In this document: positions 9,025 to 19,100 of the stretch, one piece after another
How the letters are laid out: every line of letters begins with the position of its first letter
Position numbering within the stretch: position 1 is the stretch's first letter
Origin: Cymbomonas tetramitiformis
Lineage: Eukaryota > Chlorophyta > Pyramimonadophyceae > Pyramimonadales > Pyramimonadaceae
Length of the DNA: 64,000 nt
Assembly (NCBI GenBank): GCA_001247695.2
Contig: LGRX02030310.1
Coordinates: forward strand, 124,001 to 188,000
Reading direction: 5' to 3'
The notes under the pieces: model-generated
Databases searched by the model: none
What the model was told of the DNA's origin: nothing
Seen by the model: only the letters and a program-made list of their open reading frames with translations
Made by a program: the position numbers and the translations under genes

Positions 9025-11088
9025 ATGATATCCTTACGAACCCTTCGAGGACACATCGTACACCACATACCTCGAATTGAGTCGACCGCCGGTGCCGCAG
9101 ATCCTGACTACGAGTACCATATTCTGCCGTGCGAGGATTGCGCTTCATGCGTTTTTTCTCGAACCAAGCGAAAGCACACGCAGAGCACGTGCGTGTTGGT
9201 AGGAGCGCGCATTCCCTGCGCGACGGTCGTCGCTGCGGTTTCGGTGCTGTATAAGGAGTCCGCGTCGAGCGAGATGCGTATAGAGCGAATCTTGGATGTG
9301 CGATTCCCCGCGAACGTCGTGCTCTGCAACAGAAGCCTGACGCAAAAACCGAATGCCGCGTTCAGCTGCGATCTGTTGAGTCGCCTTCACTGGGAAATTC
9401 GACACAACCAACCCGCCTACAACTTGAAGAGCTCGGAGCTGCTGCAACGTCTACAGCAGTACACGAAGTACGCGAAAAGCGCAGTCGCGACAGAGACGAT
9501 TTCGATCGATAAAGTGAACGGTTTTCACAAATTCGTATGCGCTGTTATAGACAAGCGTATATCCGCACACGGGACTCGTCCCGTGGACGCGCACTTGAAC
9601 AGAGCGTTGCACAGAAACGTGCACGAGCATGTGCATTGGTCGTGTCCTAATATGACTCGCTCGCAGTACGTGAGCATCGCTATACAGCACGGCGCGCACA
9701 AGGCCGATCTGCTGCTTGCGATGTTTCACGCGCGCTCCACGTTCACCTTCTTCACCGACGAAGACTTCTCGCGAATTCTGGCCCACCTTTCCAATTCTGG
9801 CGATATTTCCTTTCGCGTCGACGCCCCTTTGGACGAGGAACGGATGTACCACGATCAGCTCTTCCGACTCGTGGTTGGCATCTCGCTTCCGATGCTGGAT
9901 TACGACACCAACATCGGACGTCTGGAGAAAATGATTCGCGGCGGCGACTGCGCGCGCGTTCTTCGTGTGACGCGGTACGGATCGGAGGATCTGTGTTTCA
10001 ACGGATATTCGTGCGAGCGAATCGAACACTTCCCGATTACCGCTGTAAAGCTGCAAAGGTTGAAGCAGCTCCTCGCAAGGACGACCGACACCGATGGTCG
10101 TGATTGTCAGTTGGTAGTGGACGCTCGGTGTCCTTTGCTTCGTGTCGCTCTATACCACAATCGGAAACGCGGCAGCGGAGCGTCGCGAGGAACGTGCATC
10201 GCGCACATAAGATGCACAGCCTTATGGACCGACGACGAGACGTTCGCGATGTGTGTACACGTGTTGTTGCAGGTCGCGTGCACCGCTTACGACGCGCTGC
10301 ATGTACGACTGTGGAGCAACGGGAGTGCAAAGAGTAGGACCGACGCCTCGGGTGAACGCTGCACGCGGCTTGAGAGCTTCGTATCCAGAAACTTCGAGGT
10401 CGCGGGATCCTTTCGGAACGAACTGAACGAGTGCAACACGCTGCTGTTGAAGCGGATAGTCGAGGTCAACTTTGAAGAGCAGAGCAGTTCGAACGAAGTC
10501 TTTGAGTTGGGACTCAACGACCTGCCCATCTTCACGGCGTGCGACACCTGCAAAGAGGAGTTTGCGGTGGGTGGCTGGATCGTGAATGTCAAGCTGGGTA
10601 TCGCCGGGATTGTCAGAGACATAATTCACGCTCGCACGGGAAACACCAAGCGCAGGCATCGCCGGTCGAATCGCGGCGCCGGGTTCGATACGGACGACGA
10701 TTCGTACATTTTGAAGATAGATGCACTGTGGAGCCCCACGGATCTGTCTTGCGAATTTTTCATGCACGTGTCCGTTTCCAATCGAAAGTGGACACCGTGC
10801 GGAGCCTTTCCGATCATCTGCGCGCACCAGCTGCCTGCCAACCTGTTGTGGAATCGAATTCGGGTATACAGACACTCGGCAGTGCAGAAAAGCACCGACC
10901 TGTGGACGTCGCTCGCTTGGAACACCAGCGTGTGGATGTGGCTTCCGATCGCACTGCGTCTGTGCCGCGTCGGAGGGCTTCCGTCGATGATCGGAGTGGT
11001 GGACGACACAGACGAAGCGAAGAGTGCCGAGCTGTACATACTGCAGTCGAAGAGTGACTTGGCCTACGCCTCAACCGACGGGTCATAA
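9025..11088 (+). CDS. Large Cys-rich protein, possible distant relative of the RING-like pair at 44216 and 48602
   Basis: 687 residues. The N-terminus has closely spaced cysteines (CEDCASC, then further Cys), a possible zinc site but not a canonical RING. The middle is mixed, with pairs of Cys such as CDTCKEE near residue 507. The last 180 residues are beta-rich and end in a segment LAWNTSVWMWLP that resembles in position and pattern the APYTWIG signature of the proteins at 44216 and 48602; I rate that homology as only possible. Start at the first ATG after a TCGATCGA motif. An in-CDS TCGATCGA at 9502 is likely chance. No enzyme motif seen. Confidence 0.7.
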   Translation: MISLRTLRGHIVHHIPRIESTAGAADPDYEYHILPCEDCASCVFSRTKRKHTQSTCVLVGARIPCATVVAAVSVLYKESASSEMRIERILDVRFPANVVLCNRSLTQKPNAAFSCDLLSRLHWEIRHNQPAYNLKSSELLQRLQQYTKYAKSAVATETISIDKVNGFHKFVCAVIDKRISAHGTRPVDAHLNRALHRNVHEHVHWSCPNMTRSQYVSIAIQHGAHKADLLLAMFHARSTFTFFTDEDFSRILAHLSNSGDISFRVDAPLDEERMYHDQLFRLVVGISLPMLDYDTNIGRLEKMIRGGDCARVLRVTRYGSEDLCFNGYSCERIEHFPITAVKLQRLKQLLARTTDTDGRDCQLVVDARCPLLRVALYHNRKRGSGASRGTCIAHIRCTALWTDDETFAMCVHVLLQVACTAYDALHVRLWSNGSAKSRTDASGERCTRLESFVSRNFEVAGSFRNELNECNTLLLKRIVEVNFEEQSSSNEVFELGLNDLPIFTACDTCKEEFAVGGWIVNVKLGIAGIVRDIIHARTGNTKRRHRRSNRGAGFDTDDDSYILKIDALWSPTDLSCEFFMHVSVSNRKWTPCGAFPIICAHQLPANLLWNRIRVYRHSAVQKSTDLWTSLAWNTSVWMWLPIALRLCRVGGLPSMIGVVDDTDEAKSAELYILQSKSDLAYASTDGS

Positions 11089-11307
11089 GCAGACGACGCA
11101 CTCGTTCGCTTGCGTCGTGTGCCCTGCTCGAACCGTAGTTGGTGTAGGGATTGAACATCGGTGGATCTGTTATAGCGGTATTCTAGGCTAGAGTCTCTCT
11201 ACATTTATCGACATTGGTGTGTCTCTGTTCCTCTCCTCACGCGCGCGCACGTTCATGAAAATGGCTGCACCGACTACTCCCTACGACGGGTACGCTTTCG
11301 CCAGAAT

Positions 11308-11470
11308 TTAAGAGTCAGCTTTCGTAAGGGGTCGGAGTCTGTAGGTCTGGGTTGGCAGTGATAATTTGCAGGTTACATTCTTAAGGCATGACAATGATAG
11401 TATAATTGATGTAAAGAGTGTGGAAATCACTTCCACGAAATTCCCACACCTACCGAAAATCAATTGTTAA
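11308..11470 (+). mobile_element. 163-bp TTAA element, intact copy
   Basis: Begins TTAAGAGTCAGCTTTCG and ends CCGAAAATCAATTGTTAA. The ends are an imperfect inverted repeat and both are TTAA, as expected for a piggyBac-type target or a TTAA-ended MITE. There is no open frame inside. It lies 220 bases after the stop of the previous gene. Confidence 0.75.
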
Positions 11471-11583
11471 GGGCCACTGAAAATCGTACGAGCGCTGATC
11501 GGTGCATGACACCGGCACGTATCAATTGGGACGCAGTCGAAGCTTGGGTTTAAACGCTAAAACAGCAGTCAGTGAAGGTGACC

Positions 11584-11592
11584 TTATATATT
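11584..11592 (+). promoter_or_regulatory. TATA-like box
   Basis: TTATATATT about 30 bases before the ATG at 11616, so the leader would be very short. Confidence 0.35.
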
Positions 11593-11615
11593 CTACATCG
11601 AGGTAAGGGTCGTTC

Positions 11616-12026
11616 ATGTGTGCAATGTCCTGCGTAACAAAGGAAGATGCCGAAGCCGTCCAGTTGCCCGTGCGAGTTTTCCGGTCGATCGGAGGTTACG
11701 ATAGGTCAACCAAACGCAGCCTTCATCACGACTACTCCATCATCGCCTGCGGTGATTACTACACAAGCCTAAAAGACGATGTGCGACACTTTTGCACCGA
11801 CACCCTTCGTCCACTGCTGCCCGCGCCCTCGCCCTTTCCGACCCCCGCGGCTAGAATTTATTTGTGCCTCAAGAACTTGGACGTGCAAGTGGTCAATTTG
11901 AGCGCGTTTATGAACTCGGTTGAGCGTGTAGATCTCGAGAGCGTCAATGGCGACTTCAAATCTGTGTGCGAACGATTGGATGACAAGATGGTCGTCATTT
12001 TCGTGCATCTGATGTTCACGGACTGA
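11616..12026 (+). CDS. Small unknown protein
   Basis: 136 residues, two near-adjacent Met codons at the start. It has a Pro-rich segment (LLPAPSPFPTP) and a C-terminal beta-like stretch (DKMVVIFVHLMF). The C-terminal pattern recalls the ends of the short proteins at 26101 and 26759, weakly. No known domain. Flanked on both sides by copies of the 163-bp element. Confidence 0.55.
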   Translation: MCAMSCVTKEDAEAVQLPVRVFRSIGGYDRSTKRSLHHDYSIIACGDYYTSLKDDVRHFCTDTLRPLLPAPSPFPTPAARIYLCLKNLDVQVVNLSAFMNSVERVDLESVNGDFKSVCERLDDKMVVIFVHLMFTD

Positions 12027-12036
12027 ACGTCGCTTC

Positions 12037-12195
12037 GGGGATTATTTGTGGATCTGTGTTGGCAGTAAAAATTTGCAGAACGCTACTACCATGGACAGCA
12101 TCCAATCTTATTACATCGATTATAATATCATAGTTATGTCTTGACGATACAATCTTCAAAATCGCACCCCTTACAAAATAACCCGGCTCTTAAAG
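12037..12195. repeat. Worn, fold-back copy of the 163-bp element
   Basis: The left part (GTGGATCTGTGTTGGCAGT) matches the element in plus orientation; the right part (ATTATAATATCAT, then CACCCCTTACAAAAT and CTCTTAA) matches it in minus orientation. This looks like two partial copies head to head. More fragments continue to about 12260. Confidence 0.5.
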
Positions 12196-12348
12196 CATTC
12201 ATAAATCGTGTTAAAAGTGTGCACACTATTACCAAAAAATCCCGACCCTATTAGAAATTAACTCGTAATGCGGTTGATATATACCATGCGTAGTTCGCTG
12301 CAGTTCTACGCCGCAATACTGAGAGTCGCGGATGTCCGCAAAATAGGA

Positions 12349-13104
12349 TCATGCAGGAGTCTTGAAAGACCAATGCATGTTCAGGACACGCCGCGAACCG
12401 ATCGACACGGAAGGATCGTCGACTATGCTATGCAAATACTCTTCGGTGCCACAGACCACTTTAAAGGTAAGCTTATAGGACGCGGGTATTATTTCGGTAT
12501 TGAATTTACCAATGACCGCTCTGTGTCCTGGGTTATCGACCATCGGTATCGTACATGTTTCCCCATCCCTTTCGATCGTCAGGGCAATTTCGTTTGCTAT
12601 CGGAAGGATGAAAAGAAGTTGGCGATTTTCAATAACTTCCGAAGACAGTATCGTATTGACGGTGAATTCATACATGTCTTCTCTTTGCTTGAATATGCTC
12701 AAGAGCCGCCCAGCAATTCCCGCTTTATGCGCGGGATCGAAGTTCAGAGTTACGGTCGAAAATAAAACGCCCTTGTTATCCACGTCTATGGTGTACTTTA
12801 ACATTTCGTCGACAACATTTGAAGTGTAGGCGGGAAACAGCGTGTCCAACTTGTCCAAAAAGGCCCGCTGATTTGCGATAACCTCACCTTCGCTAAAATC
12901 TAAATCTGTCGTCACGTACTCCTCGAATTGAGATTGCCATGTGCTGAAGGCGCGATCGTACGCGGCCGCTCGTGAGCAACGATCCTCATACACCGTCGAA
13001 GAAGGGGTAGTGGGCGTCTCTTCTGCCGACGATGCGATGGCAGTCAGTCTTGCAATCAGAGCGATCGCAAAGCTGAGTCCGCTCAAATTCTTGAATGGCT
13101 TCAT
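12349..13104 (-). CDS. Secreted protein sharing an N-terminal module with its neighbour
   Basis: 251 residues with a good signal peptide (residues 1-27, hydrophobic core LSFAIALIARLTAIA). The mature N-terminus (residues about 43-80) has the pattern Cys, Tyr, Arg, Trp, Phe, then EGE and Asn; the same spaced pattern follows the signal peptide of the next gene upstream on this strand (13583-15703). The rest is beta-rich and unrecognised. Likely secreted or in the virion envelope/lumen. TATATAAATA lies upstream at 13238-13247. Confidence 0.7.
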   Translation of the reverse strand: MKPFKNLSGLSFAIALIARLTAIASSAEETPTTPSSTVYEDRCSRAAAYDRAFSTWQSQFEEYVTTDLDFSEGEVIANQRAFLDKLDTLFPAYTSNVVDEMLKYTIDVDNKGVLFSTVTLNFDPAHKAGIAGRLLSIFKQREDMYEFTVNTILSSEVIENRQLLFILPIANEIALTIERDGETCTIPMVDNPGHRAVIGKFNTEIIPASYKLTFKVVCGTEEYLHSIVDDPSVSIGSRRVLNMHWSFKTPA

Positions 13105-13237
13105 GAAGAGTAGCGTCTAGATTACAGCAAACGACTGTCGAAGATAATGTGTTTGAGGAAGGATGGCTGATTTAAACAATGTAGACAATGTCAAAACGAT
13201 CAAGCATCAACGCTGACAACTACGCCGTTTATGCTGG

Positions 13238-13247
13238 TATTTATATA
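13238..13247 (-). promoter_or_regulatory. TATA box
   Basis: Reads TATATAAATA on the minus strand, about 134 bases before the ATG at 13104. A second TATATAAG lies further up at about 13354-13361. Confidence 0.5.
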
Positions 13248-13582
13248 AACTTGCGACTGTATCTTGCCATTTCAATATTCTCCTTTACGTTTTTTACATC
13301 GGTTCGCAATTGGGCCAGGAAAGTCGATGTTTTGTATGCCCAAAGAGCGTGATCTTATATATGGATATATAGGTTGTATAACTATATTTACAAGTTGAAG
13401 CGTTTAATTAAAAAGCACTGAAACGTGCATTCCCAAAAAGAATGTATTGCTTCTCTCGCATATTTCGATGCACATTCCGTTTGCACAGATAAAAGTATCG
13501 AGTGGTCCTTGAGGCTAAACGTGACACGGCGACCACACAAGCGCCCGACTCCCTTGTGGAAAACGGTGTGCATTCCGTAACC
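13248..13582. other. Intergenic region with TATA-like sequences and a weak 61-codon frame
   Basis: Contains TATATATGGATATATAG at about 13355. A minus-strand ATG frame (13388-13573, 61 codons) lies right after the stop of the next gene without its own promoter; I do not support it as a gene. Confidence 0.35.
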
Positions 13583-15703
13583 TCACGTACTATCTACACA
13601 AAATGAAAGCCCCGCTCCGTTCGTGTTGTCCAGCGGAAATCCAAATTCGAAGGGATAGGCCCGAACTACGGGTTTGTTTGGGAAAATTCGCGAAGAGTCC
13701 GCTGCGGAGGGCGCGTTGCACATGGCGTCAAAGACGCTGCTGAGATCGAGCTGGACTTTTTTGCTTTCGGTGCGACTCGTGGACCACGCCACGATGTCGC
13801 CGTTGATGGAGGTCAGGTTTCGCACGTACGAATCGCGCACTTGCAAGTCGTTGCTCGCAGCCACCAGAAAGCCGAAGGCGGTAGGAGAAATATCTTCGTG
13901 TACGCTTTCCGCATGCGAAGTCACCGTGTGCTTGTGGCTGCCGCAGTACTTGTGAGACGAGATCGGAGATACGTTGACGATTTCGTCGAAGACGACACTC
14001 TCGACGCGCATGCGATCGGTCGCTTCCATTCGCATTCCCATAAGACCTTTGATGGTGTGGCGCATGTCGTCCCATCCGCAGGCGAACTTGAATTTTCCGT
14101 CGCTTTCCTTCACAATCTCCATATTGGTCTTCGACCCTTGCCTGATCCACGCGTCCACGAGATCTTCCGGTATCGTCAGGAGAGCTTCGGTGGAGGCGAT
14201 TCGATCGCTGACCGTTTTGATGGCGGGCGTGAACGCGTTCAGGTACGCGTGTGCATCGCTCAAAGCGTTCCCTTTGTAGTATCCTTCGCTGTCGGACACT
14301 CCAAAGTCGTCGCCAAACACAAAGATGGCACCAGCGTAGTCGGCTTGAGTCACGCGCCCGCCTTCGTCCGGTAAAAGAGTGCTCAGTCCGACGACCTCGT
14401 TTATCTTGGCGTGCAGACCGTACACGGTGACATTTTTTACGAATATGTCGCTGGATCGACGATTCACGCTTTGCTGAGGCGTTTTAACACCGTGAACCTG
14501 TACGCCTCCCATCCCTATCAACACACCGTAAGGCGAACCGTCTACCTTACCTTCCGCGTTAACCAAAAAAGCGGAGTCCGGATGGTTCTCGTATATGTCC
14601 TCCTTCCACCCGGGAGGAAACCCAGCAAGCGCCCCTTCCAGTACGGGTCGTAGCACATCTTCCAGTTTGCGCAGTATGTCCTGTCCGGTCAGCCGCTCCC
14701 CGCTTCTGTGAGGATGAGAGGTGGAAAATTCCAACGCGACAGGCCTGCTTGAGTTTGCTTGTGTCTCGAGCACGTCCTGCCGCATGGTCAGCTCGACGAA
14801 CTGTCGGACGTATCTGATCTGCGAATAAGGCGACATCACGGGAATATCGGCTTTCATACGAGCGATCACGTCGATGATTCTCACTCTTTGGAAGCCGTTC
14901 AAAGCTATCGAGGCAACCTCCCAATCGCGTATGACAAGGTTTTGAAGCTGAACGTCGATGCCCATGTTTCCGTGTATTCCGTGGTGCGAGCTTCGACCGA
15001 GAGTTCCGTTGTGGACCTTGCAACGTCGCACGGGCACGAAGGTGTCTCCGAAGTTTCCTGGGCCTTGGCTTGGGATGAAAGGCGAGCTGCCCAGCTCCAC
15101 GACGGCGAAGAAGCGCTGCTGCAGAGCGTGCACCTCGGATTGGGCGATCGAAAATCCACCTAGATCGACGATGACATCGTCGGAGGCGACGGAAATCGCG
15201 GCGAAAAAACCCAGAGCATACGGGCCTATCTTATCCGAACCACCGGGCAGCGCTGCCGCTCCCGGATACTTGGACGATTGATCTGGCCTTGGGAACCAGT
15301 CGTCGTCCGGATTGGGGCTGAAGATGATATTCTGAGTCAGAGTGTACGTGCCAGGTTCGGTGATTATCAAGGTGCCGTGTGCGAAATCGCTCTGCGATAA
15401 GTAAACCTCCCGCGCTTTTGCGCGCAGCGGTTCCGGTTCGTTCGGAGCACTCAAAAGGATGTCGTCTGGCGACCCGCATCTGGTGGGAGACGGAAATTTA
15501 TTGCTCATTTTGACACCTTCAGGAAAGTGAAGAGCCTTAAAAGTAGAGAAATCGTTCTTCCAGTTAGCAAGCGTTCTCTTGTAATCGCCTACCTCCGGAT
15601 TTTCGGAGTTGCACACGTCGGCGGAGGCGACGAGCAAGGTGCACCATGCGATTGTCAGTATAGCAACACACGACAATAGAGAAACGCGCATTGCCCGATC
15701 CAT
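13583..15703 (-). CDS. Secreted right-handed beta-helix protein (pectate-lyase-like fold)
   Basis: 706 residues. Signal peptide at residues 1-28 (core VSLLSCVAILTIAWCTLLVA). From about residue 110 come repeated short beta strands with Gly/Asn turns (GTLIITEPGTYTLTQNI, DDVIVDLGGFSI, LQNLVIRDW, IFVKNVTVYGL), the signature of a parallel beta-helix such as those of polysaccharide-binding or -cleaving proteins. I cannot place catalytic residues, so enzyme activity is not shown. The N-terminal module is shared with the secreted neighbour at 12349. TATA-like boxes lie 68 and 105 bases upstream. Likely acts outside the cell or on the virion surface. Confidence 0.8.
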   Translation of the reverse strand: MDRAMRVSLLSCVAILTIAWCTLLVASADVCNSENPEVGDYKRTLANWKNDFSTFKALHFPEGVKMSNKFPSPTRCGSPDDILLSAPNEPEPLRAKAREVYLSQSDFAHGTLIITEPGTYTLTQNIIFSPNPDDDWFPRPDQSSKYPGAAALPGGSDKIGPYALGFFAAISVASDDVIVDLGGFSIAQSEVHALQQRFFAVVELGSSPFIPSQGPGNFGDTFVPVRRCKVHNGTLGRSSHHGIHGNMGIDVQLQNLVIRDWEVASIALNGFQRVRIIDVIARMKADIPVMSPYSQIRYVRQFVELTMRQDVLETQANSSRPVALEFSTSHPHRSGERLTGQDILRKLEDVLRPVLEGALAGFPPGWKEDIYENHPDSAFLVNAEGKVDGSPYGVLIGMGGVQVHGVKTPQQSVNRRSSDIFVKNVTVYGLHAKINEVVGLSTLLPDEGGRVTQADYAGAIFVFGDDFGVSDSEGYYKGNALSDAHAYLNAFTPAIKTVSDRIASTEALLTIPEDLVDAWIRQGSKTNMEIVKESDGKFKFACGWDDMRHTIKGLMGMRMEATDRMRVESVVFDEIVNVSPISSHKYCGSHKHTVTSHAESVHEDISPTAFGFLVAASNDLQVRDSYVRNLTSINGDIVAWSTSRTESKKVQLDLSSVFDAMCNAPSAADSSRIFPNKPVVRAYPFEFGFPLDNTNGAGLSFCVDST

Positions 15704-15770
15704 ATTTCAAACGTTCTGTGTTCACACGTGTATTAGAAATGGTTGTAATTTCTTTCTGTAAGCGATTCGA

Positions 15771-15814
15771 TATATAAACGATCTTACTGATAAGCGCGCA
15801 CACACATATATATA
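15771..15814 (-). promoter_or_regulatory. Two TATA boxes
   Basis: TATATA at 15771-15776 and TATATATA at 15807-15814, 68 and 104 bases upstream of the ATG at 15703. Confidence 0.5.
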
Positions 15815-15856
15815 GAGTGCAGCGGAAATGCGCACGCTCGAATATGTCAGCATTTA

Positions 15857-16117
15857 TCATTTTGACCTAATTGACAATCTTGTCGGGGGCCTCGGGTTCA
15901 TTCGATGATTCGCAGAGAAAATATTGCATACGGAAAATTCGAAAGATGAACCAAACAGCTCTTTGAGAAACGTAACGCCGTCGCTTCGAATGTCGCATGT
16001 CCGGTGACGTTTAACAAAAAAATAAGAATACTCATATATGTCAGCGTCTTGAGCGCTCTTGAGTCGCACTCGATCCGAGAGCGAGTGTGTGCGACATGTC
16101 ACATACAGAAGGAGCAC
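15857..16117 (-). CDS. Probable C-terminal exon or tail of the helicase gene
   Basis: An open frame without ATG in exactly the same frame as the helicase (16160-19966), separated from it by 42 bases holding a TGA and a TAG. Its sequence looks coding: DADIYEYSYFFVKRH followed by FLKELFGSSFEFSVC fits the pattern after motif VI in NTPase-I/D6-D11-type viral helicases (Asp, Tyr, Lys, then a final LK...S..C helix). The helicase otherwise stops only about 18 residues after motif VI, which is abnormally short. A short intron would join them, but the donor and acceptor are not clear-cut. Confidence 0.45.
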   Translation of the reverse strand: MLLLYVTCRTHSLSDRVRLKSAQDADIYEYSYFFVKRHRTCDIRSDGVTFLKELFGSSFEFSVCNIFSANHRMNPRPPTRLSIRSK

Positions 16118-16159
16118 CTACTGAGAGCGACTTGCATGTTCGTTCCGCCCCTCCGGTTT

Positions 16160-19100
16160 TCACAGCTGGACGATCAGATGAGACTCGTTGGGACGAGCCG
16201 ACATGCGCAGACCTCGAGCCACCGCTTGAACCCTGCAACTCTCCGGAGTGTTCACGAAAATGCTGCAGTCCGCACGACGGGCGTCAATGCCGTACACTTC
16301 CGCACGATCATCCCTGATATCAGAAGAGACGATGAGAAAGCGAATGTCAGAGTCGCTTTCGACGGTGTTAAACCAAGCGAGGTTGGTCAGCTTCGTGTCC
16401 TGCTTCACGCCGGAGATGCTCGCCTTCCCCTTGCCCTTCGATTTCTTCGCGGATGTCGATTCCTCTTGTGAGCGACCGAGAAGCCGGGCGGTGTGTGCGC
16501 AACCGATGTTCTGCTCCTCGAATTCGCGGAAGCACACGCCGTACTCTTCTTGCATGAGCTTCATACACAGCAAGACGAGATGGCGGTTGCGGTCGGACAC
16601 GTAGAGGATGAAACGCTGCATGAAGGCGTCCTTGCACCGCAGAAAAGCGCCCATCATCTCCACGAGATTCTGCGCCACAGGAAAGTTATCGTTACTGTTG
16701 CAAACTTCGCGGAAGTGATCCAACACCTGCTGCAGATTGAATTCGTCATACTTTTCGGCGGTGAGTCGAAGTGGATAAGCGTGCTTCGCGGTGCCGCACG
16801 GCCCATCAAACGCCCGATCCAGGATGGCGCAATTCGGACACAGCGGCGCTGAAAAATGCTGCAGGCAGGACTGCAGAAAATCGTTGTCGGTGAAGGAGTG
16901 GGCGCAGCATGTGCACACGTACACGTCCTTCTCGTCGACATTGTGCAGATGCTTGTTGCCCTGCAGCGAAGACTTGAGAATGGCACCAGGATACGAGGCT
17001 TTGGAGGGAGCCTGCAGAGAGGATAGGGTCTGAGGTAAGATATTTTCCAGCTTCAGGTCGGTGATGTAGCCGTACAGCTCGGGGTACTTGACAAATGTCT
17101 TGTCAGCAAAGCGATCGTCGTCGTACCACTTGACGAGATTGAACTGGTTCTTATCGTCTCGAAGGATCATGGGCGCGCAGAACCACTGCGCTTTGTACTG
17201 CACCGTGTACTCGGGCTCGGACGCTTTCTTGCTAGGGGCCTTCTCACTTTTCTGTTCCGGCTTCTTCACCTGGGTGACGTATCCAAACTGCTGCAGATTC
17301 GACACTAAGGTTTCGCGGGGGACGGATACTGGGAGTCCGTGTAATCGTGATTCCTTGATGACCAAATGAGCGAGCTTGCCATTATTGCAAAGGCTGAAGA
17401 CGTCAAACGTCTCGTGGTCTACGTAAAGCTTCTCGTTGCTGAGAAAAGGCCTTCCGAAGCCGTGTTCGTTCTTGGTGCACATGGGAAAGACCGTCACGAT
17501 CGACGGCATGTAGCGCGACATGTCACGGACGGTCCACTCCTGCGTGCATGGTGGCATGGAGCAGACGACTGAGCGATAAATGTTGGCGTCGATGGACTGC
17601 TTGATCTTCGCAACGCTTTCCGGTTTTAGCGTGCCGCCCTCGGGCAGGAGCAGAGCCTCACGGATATCCAGTGGACTCTGCTCCACGTGCTTGGCGAAAC
17701 AAGGAATCAAATTCTTGAACATGCTCTCCGTCTTGTCCAAGATGTATTCTTTGCCCGCCTTGAAGGGAAAGCTCAGAGACGCCAGGAACTCGGTAGGATT
17801 TGCCGACAGCAAAAATAAGTTTCGACAGTTAGGATTGATCGCGCCAACGTGACTGGCCTTCGGATCATCGACAACCATAGCTGCGAAAGACCTACCATCC
17901 ACCGCTTTCATGACGTTCTGCACTTGACCAACCTCACACAGCACGATCATCCCGCGGCTGTTCTGCAGCATACTGTCGGTGGCATCCATGTCCACCGTGC
18001 ACCTCTCAAAGTCGAGAGAAAGAAAGTCCAAATCCACTGCGGATTTGACTGTCCTAACGGATACCTTATGCAACGGCTTGGTCTTCTGCTTCAGCTCCAG
18101 GATGACGCGCCACACGTCGATGTTGTTACGATCCACGACGATGATGCAAGCTCGAAGCATGCTTCGGACGAAAGCGGATCGATGAATGCCACCGGCGAAC
18201 GAAAAGCTGTTTGCCCCTGTGGAGGTGATCACGCTCGACCATACGGGAAGCGTGCTCAACGTCTTGCGCAAGCATCGCAAACTCAGGAGTACGAAACAGA
18301 TCTCGATGGACACGTGCGTCTTGCCGCCACCGGCGGGAAGATTCACGATTTTCACGATACGACCGTTGGGTTCCATGAAGCCGGTCTGGACATAAAAATG
18401 GTCGATGGCGTTGCTGTCCTTCGTGGCGGTCTTCAGCGACTGCGACAGTTTCTTGTAATCCACCTTCACGATCCGATCGTATTGCAGCTTGGCGTCCATG
18501 TCCAGACCCTGTCCGGCGCCAAATTTCCCTTTTAAAGTGTTCTGATTCTCGACGTACTGTTTGACGAACTCGTCCAGGCATCTGGTTGAGATCTTGCCTG
18601 TCACGAAGTTGGACTGATCCACCGCAGTGGCCAAGTAGATCGTGGCAACTTGCGAGGCAGTGAAGAGGCAGCTCTGATTGTCATAGTTAGGAAAAGTCAT
18701 CGAAATATCGTACAGGTCCTCTTCGCGAATGCGCACCAACTTCAAAAAGTCCGTTATCGAGGTTTCGTACGTGACGACATCCTCGGACGGGTTAGGAAGG
18801 CTGGTATCTTCTAGCACTCGTTCGCGCAAGAAGTCGATGACGGCCGCCACGTGCTGCTTCTTGATGTGGCTCTGATAATACGCGGATTTACCGTCCGTGC
18901 CTCCCGCTATAGCGCTGCGCGTGATGTTGGCCGGGGGGTAGCGAGACCAGATGCCAGATTTCAACTCGTTTCCGCCTTCGGGGCTTTCGGCGTTCAATGA
19001 AATCAGATACTGCGATGCAATATCCGTCGACTTGCTACTGCAAATAGTATCCACGACCTCTTCGTTGCCAATCAATGTCCTCAGTTGCTGGATGGCTTCC

